Assembly (NCBI RefSeq): GCF_016595275.2
Contig: NZ_JAENIQ020000005.1
Location: 1 to 64,000 of the forward strand
From: Corynebacterium pygosceleis
GTDB taxonomy: Bacteria; Actinomycetota; Actinomycetes; Mycobacteriales; Mycobacteriaceae
Direction: 5' to 3'
Length of the DNA: 64,000 nt
Shown here piece after piece: positions 37,061 through 47,152 of the stretch. The stretch's first letter is position 1; each line of letters begins with the position of its first letter. Below the pieces are notes generated by a model. It searched no databases. It was not told the origin of the DNA and was given only the letters and a program-made list of their open reading frames with translations. A program made the translations under genes and the position numbers.

Positions 37061-40000
37061 GTGGCTGACACCACCGGTACAGAACCGAAGAAGACCCGCC
37101 GGACCGCGAAGCGGACAACGAGGAAGACGGCACCCGCGAAAGCCACGGAGGAATCCGTCGGCACCGGTGACGCACCGGCGAAGAAGCGCACACGCACCAC
37201 CACCCGGAAGGCCGCCGCCACCCCGACCACCGGGGACACGACCCCGGAAACCGGGGCGGTGTCCGAAGCGAAGAAAGCCCCGGCGAAGAAGCGCACCACC
37301 CGGAAAACCACCGCGAAGAAGACCACCACGGGGAAGAAGACCGGAGCGTCTTCCTCCACCGCGAACCGGAGGAAGACGTCCGCCGCCACCGCCCCGGCGG
37401 CACCGTCCACGACAGGCGACACGGACGCGGCGGAGAACTCCACTGTTTCCGCGGCGCCGAAGAAGCCGAAGAAGACGTCGCGTCGTCGTGCGGGCCGTAC
37501 AACTGACACGACCCCGGCACCGGCCGCGGAGATCGCGGCTGCGGCGGAGATCCCCGCTGACGCGACCGCGCGTCTCGCCGCCGAGTTCGACCGCTCGAAA
37601 CTGGGCGCGAAAACCAGGGTGCACGTCCTGGCCAAGCTGCTCGCCACCACGTCCAAGGACCTCATCCTCACCCTGGACAAGATGGGACTGGTCAAGGTCG
37701 CACAGTCCTCGCTGAGCACCGAGGAGGCGAACCGGCTCCTCGACGTCCTCGCGGTGCCCGCGGAGGACGCCCCCGAAACCCCCGGTGGCGAACCCGTGGA
37801 GAAGATCAGGGTCAGGGTCGAGAAGAACGTCGCCAACGAGATCCACCAGATCGAGGAGAAAGTCGACCGCGAACTCGCCGATGTCGACCACGACCGGGAT
37901 TCCGCCCGTGGCTCCGACCCCGACTCCGGTTTCGACATCGGGGAAGCCGTCCTGGAGGAACGGGACTCCGAACTTCTCGAGGACGTCGTCCCCGCAGTCA
38001 CCCCGGCACCGGACGCACCCGCCTTCATCGCCCCCGTGTTCCTCGCCCCCACCTCCACCACCGTGGAGGACGCCACCGGTGGCGCCGGAGACGTCGCCGA
38101 CGCGGACGGTCACGACGGTGAGGACGGGGACGACTCCGACGACAACCCCGACAACGGTGCCCGACGCAAGCGCCGTGGCCGACGCGGCAAGGGCCGCGGC
38201 CGTGGCGCGGAGGACAACGACCACGGCAATGACCGGCAGCACGGCACGTCGAAGGACACCGACGACGCGGACGCGGCCGAACTGCCCGATGAACCCGTGG
38301 CCCTGAAGGGATCCACCCGTCTCGAGGCGCAGCGCCGCCGCCGGACCGAACTGCGCGAGGAGGGCCGCAAGAAGCGGCACGTCGTCTCCGAGGCGGAGTT
38401 CCTCGCCCGCCGTGAGTCCGTCGAACGCACGATGGTCGTGCGGGAGAAGGCCCGCACCGATCACCCCGGTTCCGTCACCCAGGTCGGTGTCCTGGAGGAT
38501 GACCTGCTGGTCGAGCACTTCGTCACCTCGGAGACCCAGTCGTCGATGGTGGGCAACATCTACCTCGGCCGCGTCCAGAACGTCCTGCCCTCCATGGAGG
38601 CCGCTTTCATCGACATCGGCAAGGGGCGCAACGGTGTGCTCTACGCCGGTGAAGTGGACTGGAAGTCCGCCGGCCTCGGCGGCCGTTCGCGCCGCATCGA
38701 GCACGCCCTGCACTCCGGCGACCAGGTGCTCGTGCAGATCACCAAGGACCCGGTCGGGCACAAGGGTGCCCGACTGACCACACAGATCTCACTCGCCGGA
38801 CGGTTCCTCGTCTACGTGCCCGGCGGTCGCAGCGCAGGCATCTCCCGGAAGCTCCCCGAGAGTGAGCGCAAGCGCCTGAAGGCGATCCTCAAGGAGGTCG
38901 TCCCCGCCAGTGGTGGAGCGATCATCCGCACCGCAGCCGAAGGTGTCCACGAGAAGGAGATCGCCGCCGACGTCAACCGCCTGCACTCACTCTGGGAGGA
39001 CATCCAGGAGAAGGTCAGCCAGGAGAAGAAGTCCAGGGGATCGAAGCCGGTGACCCTCTACGAGGAGCCGGACATGCTGGTCAAGGTCGTCCGCGACCTG
39101 TTCAACGAGGACTTCGACGCCCTCGTCGTCGAGGGCAACAGGTCCTGGAACACCGTCAACGCCTACATCCGCTCCGTCGCACCCGATCTCGAGGAGCGCA
39201 TGGAACGCTACGACGCGAACGCCAACGGTGGCGTCGACGTGTTCGAGCACTACCGCATCGACGAGCAGTTGCAGAAGGCACTGAGTCGCAAGGTGTGGCT
39301 GCCGTCAGGCGGGTCCCTGGTCATCGACCGCACCGAGGCGATGACCGTCATCGACGTCAACACGGGTAAGTTCACCGGCTCCGGAGGCAACCTCGAGGAG
39401 ACCGTCACCAGGAACAACCTGGAGGCGGCCGAGGAGATCGTCCGACAGATGCGGCTGCGGGACATGGGCGGCATGATCGTCGTCGACTTCATCGACATGG
39501 TCCTGCCGGAGAACCAGGATCTGGTGCTGCGCCGTCTCACCGAGGCGCTCGGACGCGACCGGACCCGCCACCAGGTCAGCGAGGTCACCTCCCTCGGCCT
39601 CGTCCAGATGACCCGCAAGAAACTCGGTACGGGTCTGTTGGAGACCTTCTCCACCGAATGCGAGACCTGCGACGGGCGGGGCATCGTCGTCCACGCGGAC
39701 CCGGTCGAACACGAGGAGGAACCGCCGCGTTCCCGCCGGGGGCGCAGGGGTGCCGCCGATTCCGACGATCAGTCCGGACGGCGCCCCGCTGCCGGAGCGT
39801 CGAACAGTGACACGGACCGCGGGGAGGAAACCCGGGCGGACAACCGCGACGACCACTCCGACGAGACACCGTCCATCGAGGAGCTCGCCGACGCCGTCGT
39901 CGCAGCCACGGAAGAGGAGGAGAACACCGACGGAAAGTCCGCGCGCCGCAGCGGCCGGTCCGGGGCGTCCCGCCGTGGACGTCGGGGTGGACGCCGCACC

Positions 40001-41164
40001 GGTTCCGCCGGCGACACCACCCCGAACACCGGCGGGGCGGAGGACGACACCTCCGCGGCATCAACGGATGACGCACACGGCACCGCAGACGCGGACACCC
40101 GCTCCACCGGGGTGGACGATCGCGGTGACGGCGACGACCGTGGGGAGACCCGGTCCCGCCGCAACGCACGCGGCCGTCGTCGCAGCGCCCGCACCCCGGA
40201 CAACACGACGGATGAGCGTCCCGACACCCGGGACGACCGGAACGACGGCCCCCGGGACACCGCCGGAGCGGACCGACGTCGGAACGGGGAGGAGACGAAC
40301 AGCGTCGAATCCATCGCGGCGGCCGCCGTCGCCCTCGCCGGAGCGGAGGACCCGGACGAGCCGTCGGGCGCCGACTACCTCCCCGCCGACAGCTACCGGG
40401 AGGCCCTCGAGGCATTCGAGGCGTCCCCGCGCCGGAAGCGGAGGACCCGCGGAAACTCCGTCTCCGACCATCCGCCGAAGCGCTCCGACTACATGTCCGG
40501 CCCACTGGCCGACGAGGACATCGAGGAAGTGGACCGGGATGACACCGGGGACACCACGACGGAACAGTCCGCTTCCGCCGCACGTCGCGCACGGCGCGGT
40601 GGCCGCCGCGGCAGCGGCAACGCCCGGCCCGTGGCCGACTCCACCGACGCCACCGCTTCCACCGGTGACACCGACGCCGACGGGTCGACCGACGGCTCCG
40701 CCGGTACGGAGGGGAACTCCGTCTCCACCTCCGCCCCGGCCGAGGGATCCCGACGGAAACCGGACTCCACCGACTCCGCGGAGCCGGCACCGGGACGCCG
40801 GGGACGCAGGAGGGTCACCAAGCGTCTGACGAAGAAGCAGATCGCCGAGGCCAGGGACGAGGCCACCGCCGATGCCGGGACAACGGGAGAAACGGAAACT
40901 CCGGCAGAGGAGACCTCCGGAGCTTCGGGTGCGGGCGGCGTGCAGGTGAAGAAACTGCGTCGCGGCCGCCGCCGGATCGTCCGACGCATCGCCGCACCGG
41001 CCGCGGCCGACGACCGGACCCCGGACGCGGGTGCCCCCGACGAAGCTGCGGAGGCGGGCTCCGGCCAGGGGTCACCTGCGGTGGACAGCTCCACAGCCGA
41101 CAAACCGAAGCGGGGACAACGAGGTCGCCGGCGTGTCGTCCGCAAAGTTCCCGGAAAGAGGTAG
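37061..41164 (+). CDS. rne: Ribonuclease E/G (Rne/Rng family), very long form
   Basis: A 1,367-residue endoribonuclease for rRNA maturation and mRNA decay. Residues 1-370 are disordered and made of Lys/Thr/Ala/Pro-rich pieces (KKTTRKT-like). An RNA-binding S1 region follows near 490-570 (FIDIGKGRNGVLYAG), then the DNase I-like catalytic part with metal-binding Asp in VIDVNTGKF near 763 and VVDFIDM near 808, and the zinc-link CETCDGRG near 866. The last 480 residues are again disordered, acidic and dotted with RRGRRG-type basic islands that could bind RNA or partner proteins. C. glutamicum RNase E/G is about 1,020 residues, so this is unusually long, because of the two flanking tails. GTG start with AGAGGAGA. 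Confidence 0.93.
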   Translation: MADTTGTEPKKTRRTAKRTTRKTAPAKATEESVGTGDAPAKKRTRTTTRKAAATPTTGDTTPETGAVSEAKKAPAKKRTTRKTTAKKTTTGKKTGASSSTANRRKTSAATAPAAPSTTGDTDAAENSTVSAAPKKPKKTSRRRAGRTTDTTPAPAAEIAAAAEIPADATARLAAEFDRSKLGAKTRVHVLAKLLATTSKDLILTLDKMGLVKVAQSSLSTEEANRLLDVLAVPAEDAPETPGGEPVEKIRVRVEKNVANEIHQIEEKVDRELADVDHDRDSARGSDPDSGFDIGEAVLEERDSELLEDVVPAVTPAPDAPAFIAPVFLAPTSTTVEDATGGAGDVADADGHDGEDGDDSDDNPDNGARRKRRGRRGKGRGRGAEDNDHGNDRQHGTSKDTDDADAAELPDEPVALKGSTRLEAQRRRRTELREEGRKKRHVVSEAEFLARRESVERTMVVREKARTDHPGSVTQVGVLEDDLLVEHFVTSETQSSMVGNIYLGRVQNVLPSMEAAFIDIGKGRNGVLYAGEVDWKSAGLGGRSRRIEHALHSGDQVLVQITKDPVGHKGARLTTQISLAGRFLVYVPGGRSAGISRKLPESERKRLKAILKEVVPASGGAIIRTAAEGVHEKEIAADVNRLHSLWEDIQEKVSQEKKSRGSKPVTLYEEPDMLVKVVRDLFNEDFDALVVEGNRSWNTVNAYIRSVAPDLEERMERYDANANGGVDVFEHYRIDEQLQKALSRKVWLPSGGSLVIDRTEAMTVIDVNTGKFTGSGGNLEETVTRNNLEAAEEIVRQMRLRDMGGMIVVDFIDMVLPENQDLVLRRLTEALGRDRTRHQVSEVTSLGLVQMTRKKLGTGLLETFSTECETCDGRGIVVHADPVEHEEEPPRSRRGRRGAADSDDQSGRRPAAGASNSDTDRGEETRADNRDDHSDETPSIEELADAVVAATEEEENTDGKSARRSGRSGASRRGRRGGRRTGSAGDTTPNTGGAEDDTSAASTDDAHGTADADTRSTGVDDRGDGDDRGETRSRRNARGRRRSARTPDNTTDERPDTRDDRNDGPRDTAGADRRRNGEETNSVESIAAAAVALAGAEDPDEPSGADYLPADSYREALEAFEASPRRKRRTRGNSVSDHPPKRSDYMSGPLADEDIEEVDRDDTGDTTTEQSASAARRARRGGRRGSGNARPVADSTDATASTGDTDADGSTDGSAGTEGNSVSTSAPAEGSRRKPDSTDSAEPAPGRRGRRRVTKRLTKKQIAEARDEATADAGTTGETETPAEETSGASGAGGVQVKKLRRGRRRIVRRIAAPAAADDRTPDAGAPDEAAEAGSGQGSPAVDSSTADKPKRGQRGRRRVVRKVPGKR

Positions 41165-41168
41165 TGGG

Positions 41169-41198
41169 TTTGTCTTTTACCCGTCCGGGGCGGTAGTC
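41169..41198 (+). promoter_or_regulatory. Promoter of rplU-rpmA
   Basis: TTGTCT and TAGTCT lie 18 nt apart just after the rne stop; transcription would begin near 41205, leaving a leader of about 170 nt before rplU. Confidence 0.45.
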
Positions 41199-41248
41199 TT
41201 TGACAGTCGCTGTTCCAGACCGTATCGGCGTGCACTATCCGCCGGTCG

Positions 41249-41279
41249 CACGGCCCGTTTCTTCACCGGACGGGCCGTG
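41249..41279 (+). promoter_or_regulatory. Hairpin in the rplU leader
   Basis: A perfect 10-bp stem CACGGCCCGT / ACGGGCCGTG with an 11-nt loop lies within the untranslated leader, 100 nt before rplU. It may be an attenuator or L21 autoregulatory element. Confidence 0.4.
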
Positions 41280-41378
41280 GGGTCTGGTACGCAAGTGTTC
41301 AACACAGTCCATTGAAAGTGCTGCTGCTTCACCGGTGGCGCACTCATCCGAGTTTTTAGAAAAAGGGGTAGCCCTCCT

Positions 41379-41684
41379 ATGTATGCGATCGTCAAGACCG
41401 GCGGCAAGCAGTACAAGGTTGCCGAAGGTGACCTCGTCAAGGTCGAGAAGATCGAGGGTGAGCCGGGTTCGTCCGTGGCTCTCACCCCGGTTCTGCTCGT
41501 CGACGGCGCCGAAGTAACCACCGCCGCTGACCAGCTCGCCAAGGTGAGCGTCAACGCAGAGATCGTCGAGCACGCCAAGGGCCCGAAGATCCGAATTCTC
41601 AAGTACAAGAACAAGACCGGATACAAGAAGCGTCAGGGCCATCGTCAGCCGCTGACCGTCATCAAGGTCACCGGCATCAAGTAA
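41379..41684 (+). CDS. rplU: 50S ribosomal protein L21
   Basis: A 101-residue ribosomal protein that binds 23S rRNA domain I next to L20. [18 protein letters not shown] at the N-terminus and [14 protein letters not shown] at the C-terminus are diagnostic. AAAAAGGGG lies upstream. Followed after 48 nt by rpmA, the universal rplU-rpmA pair. Confidence 0.97.
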   Translation: MYAIVKTGGKQYKVAEGDLVKVEKIEGEPGSSVALTPVLLVDGAEVTTAADQLAKVSVNAEIVEHAKGPKIRILKYKNKTGYKKRQGHRQPLTVIKVTGIK

Positions 41685-41732
41685 GCCTGCCGGCTTTCAT
41701 CGATCTTTTCCTTTGAAGGAGGGAGACAGACA

Positions 41733-41999
41733 ATGGCACATAAGAAGGGTGCTTCCAGCTCCAGCAACGGTCGCGATTCCGAGTCAAAGCGTCTCGGCGT
41801 CAAGCGTTTCGGTGGCCAGCAGGTCAAGGCCGGCGAGATCCTGATCCGTCAGCGCGGTACCTCGTTCCACCCCGGTGAGAACGTCGGCCGTGGCGGAGAC
41901 GACACGCTGTTCGCTCTGAAGGCGGGCTCCGTGCAGTTCTCCACCAAGCGCAACCGTCGCATGATCAACATCGTCGAGGAAGTTCCGGCCGCGGTCTAG
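41733..41999 (+). CDS. rpmA: 50S ribosomal protein L27
   Basis: An 88-residue ribosomal protein whose N-terminus reaches the peptidyl-transferase centre. [24 protein letters not shown] is the family start (MAHKK, no N-terminal extension to be cleaved, unlike in Firmicutes); [17 protein letters not shown] follows. AAGGAGGGAG provides a strong ribosome-binding site. Confidence 0.97.
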   Translation: MAHKKGASSSSNGRDSESKRLGVKRFGGQQVKAGEILIRQRGTSFHPGENVGRGGDDTLFALKAGSVQFSTKRNRRMINIVEEVPAAV

Positions 42000-42032
42000 G
42001 ACCCCCGGTTCACTTCTCCACGAAGCTGCCTG

Positions 42033-42070
42033 AACGGCGCCGAACTCCCGGAGGGGAGTCCGGCGCCGTT
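42033..42070 (+). terminator. Terminator after rpmA
   Basis: The stem AACGGCGCCG...CGGCGCCGTT, extended inside by ACTCCC/GGGAGT, ends in TTTTC, 34 nt after the rpmA stop. Confidence 0.85.
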
Positions 42071-42182
42071 TTCGCGTGCCCGCACCGCCTGTCTCCGCGA
42101 CCCGCTGCGGGGAAAACGGATGCGGCGGGAGCCGCTGCCCAACCCGGTCCCCCGACCCTCCCTGTCCCGCCCGCTTCGCGGA

Positions 42183-43067
42183 TCAGGTGAGGTCCGCGAA
42201 CCAGTCGGCCAGGTGCCGGGTGCCCGTGCACCGGCCGACCGCGTCACGGGTCATCGACTCGGCGAAGAACCGGGCCAGGTTTCCGTGACGGTCACTGACC
42301 CGGCCTGCCGTCCAGACCATGCCGTCAAGTAGCCGCCGGGGTATCCGCAACGTACACGGATCGGTTCCGGCCGCATCAGCCGCGATCCGCACGACCTCCC
42401 GCGCGGTCAACACATCGGGGCCACCGACCTCGACCCGGCCGGTCCCGGGGCCCGTCGGCCCCTCGGACAGATCCGCGCAGAACGCCGCGAGGTCCGCCCC
42501 GTGGATCGGATTCAACCGGATCCCGGGATCAGGGGGAAGAAGGAGCACACCCCTCCGGGCGAGGTCCACCGTGGAGGACATGTCCGAGAAGTACGCGGAC
42601 GGGTTGACGATCCACCCCGGGACCGGAGACGACTCCAACGCCGCAGCGAAGGCCGTCTTCGACCGTGCCACCAGGGACGTACCGTGTTCCATGCCGATCG
42701 CTCCGACATAGAGCATCGACTCCACCCCGGTACGCTCAGCCTCACGCAGAACCGCGAGGTTCGCCAGAAAATCGACGTCCCAGGGGCTCGCCTTCTGGCG
42801 GGTCACCCCGAGTGCGGAGAACACCCGCCCCGAACCCACGAGAAGACCCGTGATCCGACCCGGTTCGGTGACGTCCGCGCGGACCAGCTCCGTGTGCGCC
42901 CCGATCAGCGGGGGAGCGCCGTACGGTCCCGGTTGACGGGCACGCCCGGGGTCACGGACCACGGCGCGGACACGGTGTCCACGGGCGTCCAGCTCGGCGA
43001 CGAGATACCGCCCCAGGTACCCCGTCGCTCCGACGACGGTGACCGGGCGGTCGGAGACGGGACTCAT
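42183..43067 (-). CDS. NmrA-like / extended SDR NAD(P)H-binding protein
   Basis: A 294-residue protein with the Rossmann motif VVGATGYLGRYLVAEL near residue 10. It lacks the YxxxK pair of catalytic SDRs at the normal site; TAFAAALESS and WIVNPSAYFSD follow the pattern of NmrA-like, atypical SDRs, which sense nucleotides or reduce small quinones. Function not determined. ATG 43067 begins right before the Rossmann fold; the open frame runs 70 codons further upstream through Pro/Arg/Thr-rich sequence with no meaning. It is divergent from obgE. Confidence 0.8.
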   Translation of the reverse strand: MSPVSDRPVTVVGATGYLGRYLVAELDARGHRVRAVVRDPGRARQPGPYGAPPLIGAHTELVRADVTEPGRITGLLVGSGRVFSALGVTRQKASPWDVDFLANLAVLREAERTGVESMLYVGAIGMEHGTSLVARSKTAFAAALESSPVPGWIVNPSAYFSDMSSTVDLARRGVLLLPPDPGIRLNPIHGADLAAFCADLSEGPTGPGTGRVEVGGPDVLTAREVVRIAADAAGTDPCTLRIPRRLLDGMVWTAGRVSDRHGNLARFFAESMTRDAVGRCTGTRHLADWFADLT

Positions 43068-43307
43068 GCCGGGTACCTGATCTGCATCCTCCCGAGTGTA
43101 GGGGAACCTGCCGTTCGACCGGCCCGGCCCCGGGCGGCGGCCGGCTGTGTCGGCGGTCAGTGGTGGCGTGGTCGGCGTGCCCCCGGATGTCGCGGTCCTC
43201 ACGGCGGTGGCCCGGGGCGGCGGGAAGCGGACGGGAGTAGGCCCTGAGTCGCGTGTTCGGTAGGTTGGAGGGAGCATTTTTCTTCAACAAGAAAGCCTTT
43301 CAACGTT

Positions 43308-44822
43308 ATGAGCAACCGTTTCGTGGACCGCGTGGTCCTGCATCTGTCCGCCGGCGACGGCGGGAACGGCTGCGCCTCCGTCCACCGTGAGAAGTTCAAG
43401 CCCCTCGGCGGCCCCGACGGCGGCAACGGCGGGCACGGCGGGGACATCATCCTCGAGGTGTCACCCCAGGTGCACACCCTCCTCGACTTCCACTTCCGGC
43501 CGCACATCAAGGCGTCCCGCGGCGGCAACGGCGCCGGTGACCACCGCAACGGTGCCCGGGGGGAGGATCTCGTCCTCGAGGTCCCCGCAGGCACCGTCGT
43601 CCTCGACGAGGCGGGTGAGGTCATGGCCGACCTCACCTCGAACGGGATGCGCTACGTCGCGGCCCAGGGCGGTCACGGCGGGCTTGGCAACGCGGCGCTG
43701 GCTTCCCGTGCCCGCAAGGCCCCCGGTTTCGCCCTGAAGGGCGAGCCCGGTGAGGAGCACGACGTCATTCTGGAACTGAAGTCGATGGCCGACGTCGGGC
43801 TCGTCGGTTTCCCGTCGGCCGGTAAATCGTCACTGGTCAGCGTGCTCAGCGCCGCGAAGCCGAAGATCGCGGACTACCCCTTCACCACGTTGCGTCCGAA
43901 TCTGGGTGTGGTGAACGTCGGGAACGGCACCTTCACCATCGCCGACGTGCCGGGTCTGATCCCCGGGGCGTCGACGGGTAAGGGGCTCGGCCTGGACTTC
44001 CTCCGGCACATCGAGCGTACGGCGGTGCTCGCGCACGTCGTCGACGCCGCGACCCTGGAACCGGGCCGTGACCCGGCCAGTGACATCGAGGCGCTCGAAG
44101 GGGAACTCGCGGCCTACGAGTCCGCCCTCGACAGGGACACCGGCCTCGGGGACCTGAAGGACCGTCCCCGCATCATCATCCTCAACAAGGCCGACATCCC
44201 GGAGGCGGAGGAACTCGCGGAGTTCGTCAGAGAGGACCTGGTGGAGCAGTTCGGCTGGCCCGTCTTCATCATCTCCGCCGTGGCGCAGAAGGGCCTCGAG
44301 CCGCTGAAGTACAAACTGATGGAGATGGTGGAGACCCACCGCCGGGAGAACCCCGTCGCCGAGTCCGATGTGCGGACCATCGTGCGGCCCCAGGCCGTCG
44401 ACGCGAAGGGTCGTACCCGGGACTTCGTCATCGAGGCCGACCCCTCGGAGGAGGGGGCCTTCCTCGTTCGCGGCGAGAAACCGGAGCGCTGGATCCGGCA
44501 GACCGATTTCGAGAACGACGAGGCCGTCGGCTTCCTCGGTGACCGGTTGGCGAAGCTCGGTGTCGAGGACGCCCTTTACAAGGCCGGCGCGAAGGCCGGC
44601 TGCACGGTCACGATCGGTGACCTGTCCTTCGAGTGGGAGCCGATGACCGCCGCCGGTGTGGATCTGACCCCGACCGGCCGGGGGACGGACGGTCGTCTGG
44701 AGCAGACGGGCCGTGTCTCCGCCGCGGAGCGCAAGCGCGCCTCCCAGGTGCGTCGTGGCCTGATCGACGAGCTCGACTTCGGCGACGGGGAGGAAGCCGA
44801 CCGGGAGCGCTGGCAGGGCTGA
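43308..44822 (+). CDS. obgE: GTPase ObgE/CgtA
   Basis: A 504-residue GTPase involved in late 50S subunit assembly and the stringent response. The N-terminal Gly-rich Obg fold (residues 1-160, GGDGGNG-like loops), the G domain with G1 GFPSAGKSS near 167, G3 DVPGLI near 213 and G4 NKAD near 290, and the C-terminal OCT domain (residues about 360-440) are all present. The last 60 residues are a charged tail common in actinobacteria. A TAGGTT hexamer near 43260 would give a leader of about 40 nt. Confidence 0.96.
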   Translation: MSNRFVDRVVLHLSAGDGGNGCASVHREKFKPLGGPDGGNGGHGGDIILEVSPQVHTLLDFHFRPHIKASRGGNGAGDHRNGARGEDLVLEVPAGTVVLDEAGEVMADLTSNGMRYVAAQGGHGGLGNAALASRARKAPGFALKGEPGEEHDVILELKSMADVGLVGFPSAGKSSLVSVLSAAKPKIADYPFTTLRPNLGVVNVGNGTFTIADVPGLIPGASTGKGLGLDFLRHIERTAVLAHVVDAATLEPGRDPASDIEALEGELAAYESALDRDTGLGDLKDRPRIIILNKADIPEAEELAEFVREDLVEQFGWPVFIISAVAQKGLEPLKYKLMEMVETHRRENPVAESDVRTIVRPQAVDAKGRTRDFVIEADPSEEGAFLVRGEKPERWIRQTDFENDEAVGFLGDRLAKLGVEDALYKAGAKAGCTVTIGDLSFEWEPMTAAGVDLTPTGRGTDGRLEQTGRVSAAERKRASQVRRGLIDELDFGDGEEADRERWQG

Positions 44823-44866
44823 CCCTCCGTCCTCGCCGTCGTCCGCTCACCGCCCACCACCCGTGA

Positions 44867-44910
44867 CGCCCGCCCCCACCGGAGTTCCGCTACCGGAACG
44901 GGGGCGGGCG
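44867..44910 (+). terminator. Terminator after obgE
   Basis: The stem CGCCCGCCCCC / GGGGGCGGGCG encloses an inner hairpin GTTCCG/CGGAAC. There is no T-run; it ends 24 nt before the proB -10. Confidence 0.6.
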
Positions 44911-44934
44911 TCCGGTGTCGGCGGCTGCGGGCCC

Positions 44935-44940
44935 TAGACT
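44935..44940 (+). promoter_or_regulatory. -10 element, leaderless start of proB
   Basis: TAGACT ends 7 nt before ATG 44948. Confidence 0.55.
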
Positions 44941-44947
44941 GTCCTGC

Positions 44948-46093
44948 ATGACTCCCGTTTCCTCCTCCCGCTCCGATGCCGAGACCGCACTGCGGGCCCG
45001 GATCACCGCCGCGCGACGTGTGGTGGTGAAGATCGGATCATCGTCGCTCACCGGGCCGGACAACCGGGTGGACCCGACGGCGATCGACCGCATCGTCGAC
45101 GCGGTGCAGGCCCGCCAGGGCGCGGGGACCCATGTCATCATCGTGTCCTCGGGTGCGGTGGCGTCCGGGATGGGCCCGTTGAACATGACCGAGCGCCCCA
45201 CCGATCTCGCGGGCAAGCAGGCGGTCGCCGCCGTCGGGCAGGTGTATCTCGCGCACGAGTGGGGCCGCTCCTTCGCCCGCTACGGGCGCACCACCGCGCA
45301 GGTCCTGCTCACCGCCTCCGACGCGGGGCGTCGGGACCGGACCCGGAACGTGCAACGGACCCTGGACAAGCTCCGTCTGCTCGGGGTGACGCCGATCGTG
45401 AACGAGAACGACACCGTCGCCCACTCGGAGATGCGGTTCGGGGACAATGACCGGTTGGCGGCGATCGTCGCGCACCTCGCCGGTGCGGAGGCGCTCTACC
45501 TGCTGTCCGACGTGGACGGCCTGTACGACCGGAACCCCATCGACCCGGAGGCACGGTTCATCGGTGAGATCCGGGACGGAGGTGATCTGCGGGACGTGAT
45601 CGCGGGCGACGGGGGCCGTGTCGGCACCGGCGGGATGGCGTCGAAGGTGTCCGCGGCACGGCTGGCGTCCCGGTGCGGTGTCCCCGTGCTGCTGACCTCG
45701 GCGGCGCAGATCGGTGCCGCTCTCGACACCGGTGACATCGGAACGGTGTTCCACCCCAAGACGACGCGGATCTCGGCCTGGAAGTTCTGGGCGCTCTACG
45801 CCGCCGACACGGCCGGCACCCTGCGTATCGACGCCGGTGCGGTCCGTGCGGTGACCGGTGGCGGGAACTCACTGCTCGCGGTGGGTATCACGAGCATCGA
45901 CGGTGAGTTCCACTCCGGTGACATCGTCGACATCGTCGGGCCGGACGGGGAGGTCATCGGCCGGGGTGAGGTCGCCTATGACGCCCACACCCTGGAACCC
46001 ATGCTCGGCAGGCAGACGAGTGAGCTCCCGGAGGGGATGCAGCGCCCCGTGGTGCACGCGGACTATCTCTCCGACTACGCCTCGAGGGCGTGA
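44948..46093 (+). CDS. proB: Glutamate 5-kinase
   Basis: A 381-residue enzyme phosphorylating glutamate, the first step of proline synthesis. The amino-acid-kinase domain has [11 protein letters not shown] near residue 30, [19 protein letters not shown] and [15 protein letters not shown] near 225. Residues about 290-381 form a PUA domain ([20 protein letters not shown]). ATG 44948 is preceded by TAGACT at 7 nt; the longer GTG start 11 codons upstream overlaps that promoter. The pathway partner proA lies 7.6 kb downstream, separated by unkdh and a helicase pair. Confidence 0.95.
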   Translation: MTPVSSSRSDAETALRARITAARRVVVKIGSSSLTGPDNRVDPTAIDRIVDAVQARQGAGTHVIIVSSGAVASGMGPLNMTERPTDLAGKQAVAAVGQVYLAHEWGRSFARYGRTTAQVLLTASDAGRRDRTRNVQRTLDKLRLLGVTPIVNENDTVAHSEMRFGDNDRLAAIVAHLAGAEALYLLSDVDGLYDRNPIDPEARFIGEIRDGGDLRDVIAGDGGRVGTGGMASKVSAARLASRCGVPVLLTSAAQIGAALDTGDIGTVFHPKTTRISAWKFWALYAADTAGTLRIDAGAVRAVTGGGNSLLAVGITSIDGEFHSGDIVDIVGPDGEVIGRGEVAYDAHTLEPMLGRQTSELPEGMQRPVVHADYLSDYASRA

Positions 46094-46212
46094 GGCGAAC
46101 GGTGCCGGTGAAACGCGCACGTGCTGCCCGGTGAAGCGGCTAGGTTGGATCGACGACAGATGATTCGACACCGCGCCGGGAACGCCCGGTCGCGGGGAAG
46201 GAGTGGCCGCAC

Positions 46213-47127
46213 ATGAGATACGTCATGCAGACGCGGGAGTGGGACGGCCTGGTGGAGGCGTTGTCCGGTCGTGGACACGAGCGCGTGGAGAAACTGGAGG
46301 ACGCCGATTTCCTCGTGTTCAACGGTGTTCCCGGAGACTTCCCGGAGACCCTGCCGGACAACATCCGCTTCGTCCAGCTGTGTCTGGCGGGCATCGACGC
46401 GTTCTTCGACGCCGGATACATCGATGATTCCCGCCGGTGGGCGAACGCTTCGGGGGTGTACGGCCGCCCGGTCGCCGAGTCCGCGGTGGCGTTGCTGCTC
46501 TCCGCACTGCACATGCACGTGCACGTCGCGCGTGAAAGGTCCTTCGACACCGCCCCCGAGGTGCACCGGGGGACCGGCTGGTTGTTCGGGGAGACCGTCG
46601 CGGTGATCGGGGCCGGCGGGATCGGTCGGGATCTGATCCCGATGCTGAAGGGATTCGGTTGCGATGTCATCGCGGTGAACAATTCGGGCCGTCCCGTCGA
46701 GGGAGCGGAGGAGACCGTCACTGCGGAGCACACCGAGGATGTCCTCCGGCGGGCTGACCACGTGATTCTCGCGGCACCGTTGACGGAGGAGACCCGCGGG
46801 ATGATCAATTCCCGGACGCTGGGTCTGATGAAGGACACGGCGGTGTTCGTCAACGTGGGCCGTGGACCGCTGGTGGTCACCGATGACCTGGTGGCGGCGC
46901 TGCGGGAGGGGAAGATCCGGGCCGCGGGGCTGGATGTCACCGATCCGGAGCCGTTGCCGGACGATCATCCGCTGTGGGGGATGGACAATGTGGTGATCAC
47001 ACCGCACACGGCGAACACGGTGGAGAGCATGCAGCGGCTCATGCCGGACGCGGTGCTGGCGAACCTGGACGCCCTGGAATCGGGGGAGCGGATGCCCACC
47101 GAGGTGGATCCGGGGCGGGGGTACTGA
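46213..47127 (+). CDS. D-isomer-specific 2-hydroxyacid dehydrogenase (unkdh-type)
   Basis: A 304-residue NAD-dependent dehydrogenase. The Rossmann motif VAVIGAGGIGRDL lies near residue 132; VNVGRGPLVVTDDL and the catalytic region TDPEPLPDDHPLW...VVITPHTA (Glu and His) follow. It corresponds to the unkdh gene between proB and proA in C. glutamicum, where it is not needed for proline synthesis; the true substrate is unknown, perhaps a keto acid. AAGGAG precedes ATG 46213; a TAGGTT hexamer near 46141 may be its own promoter. Confidence 0.9.
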   Translation: MRYVMQTREWDGLVEALSGRGHERVEKLEDADFLVFNGVPGDFPETLPDNIRFVQLCLAGIDAFFDAGYIDDSRRWANASGVYGRPVAESAVALLLSALHMHVHVARERSFDTAPEVHRGTGWLFGETVAVIGAGGIGRDLIPMLKGFGCDVIAVNNSGRPVEGAEETVTAEHTEDVLRRADHVILAAPLTEETRGMINSRTLGLMKDTAVFVNVGRGPLVVTDDLVAALREGKIRAAGLDVTDPEPLPDDHPLWGMDNVVITPHTANTVESMQRLMPDAVLANLDALESGERMPTEVDPGRGY

Positions 47128-47152
47128 CGGGATCCGGGAGGCGGTTCATCCG

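Noticed and set aside
36384..37715. A 443-codon plus-strand frame across ndk and the N-terminus of rne
   Set aside because: Out of frame with two certain genes and passes through the ndk terminator.
37061..38300. Repetitive Lys/Thr-rich DNA that could suggest a repeat array
   Set aside because: Units are irregular and follow codon use of a disordered protein region; there are no spacers or fixed repeat length, so not CRISPR or a satellite.
35606..38761. A 1,051-codon minus-strand frame opposite ndk and rne
   Set aside because: Antisense shadow; no start signal, nonsense composition, and it covers a strong terminator.
42183..43277. Longer start of the NmrA-like protein (70 extra residues)
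   Set aside because: The extension is Pro/Thr/Arg-rich without structure and would run into the obgE promoter region.
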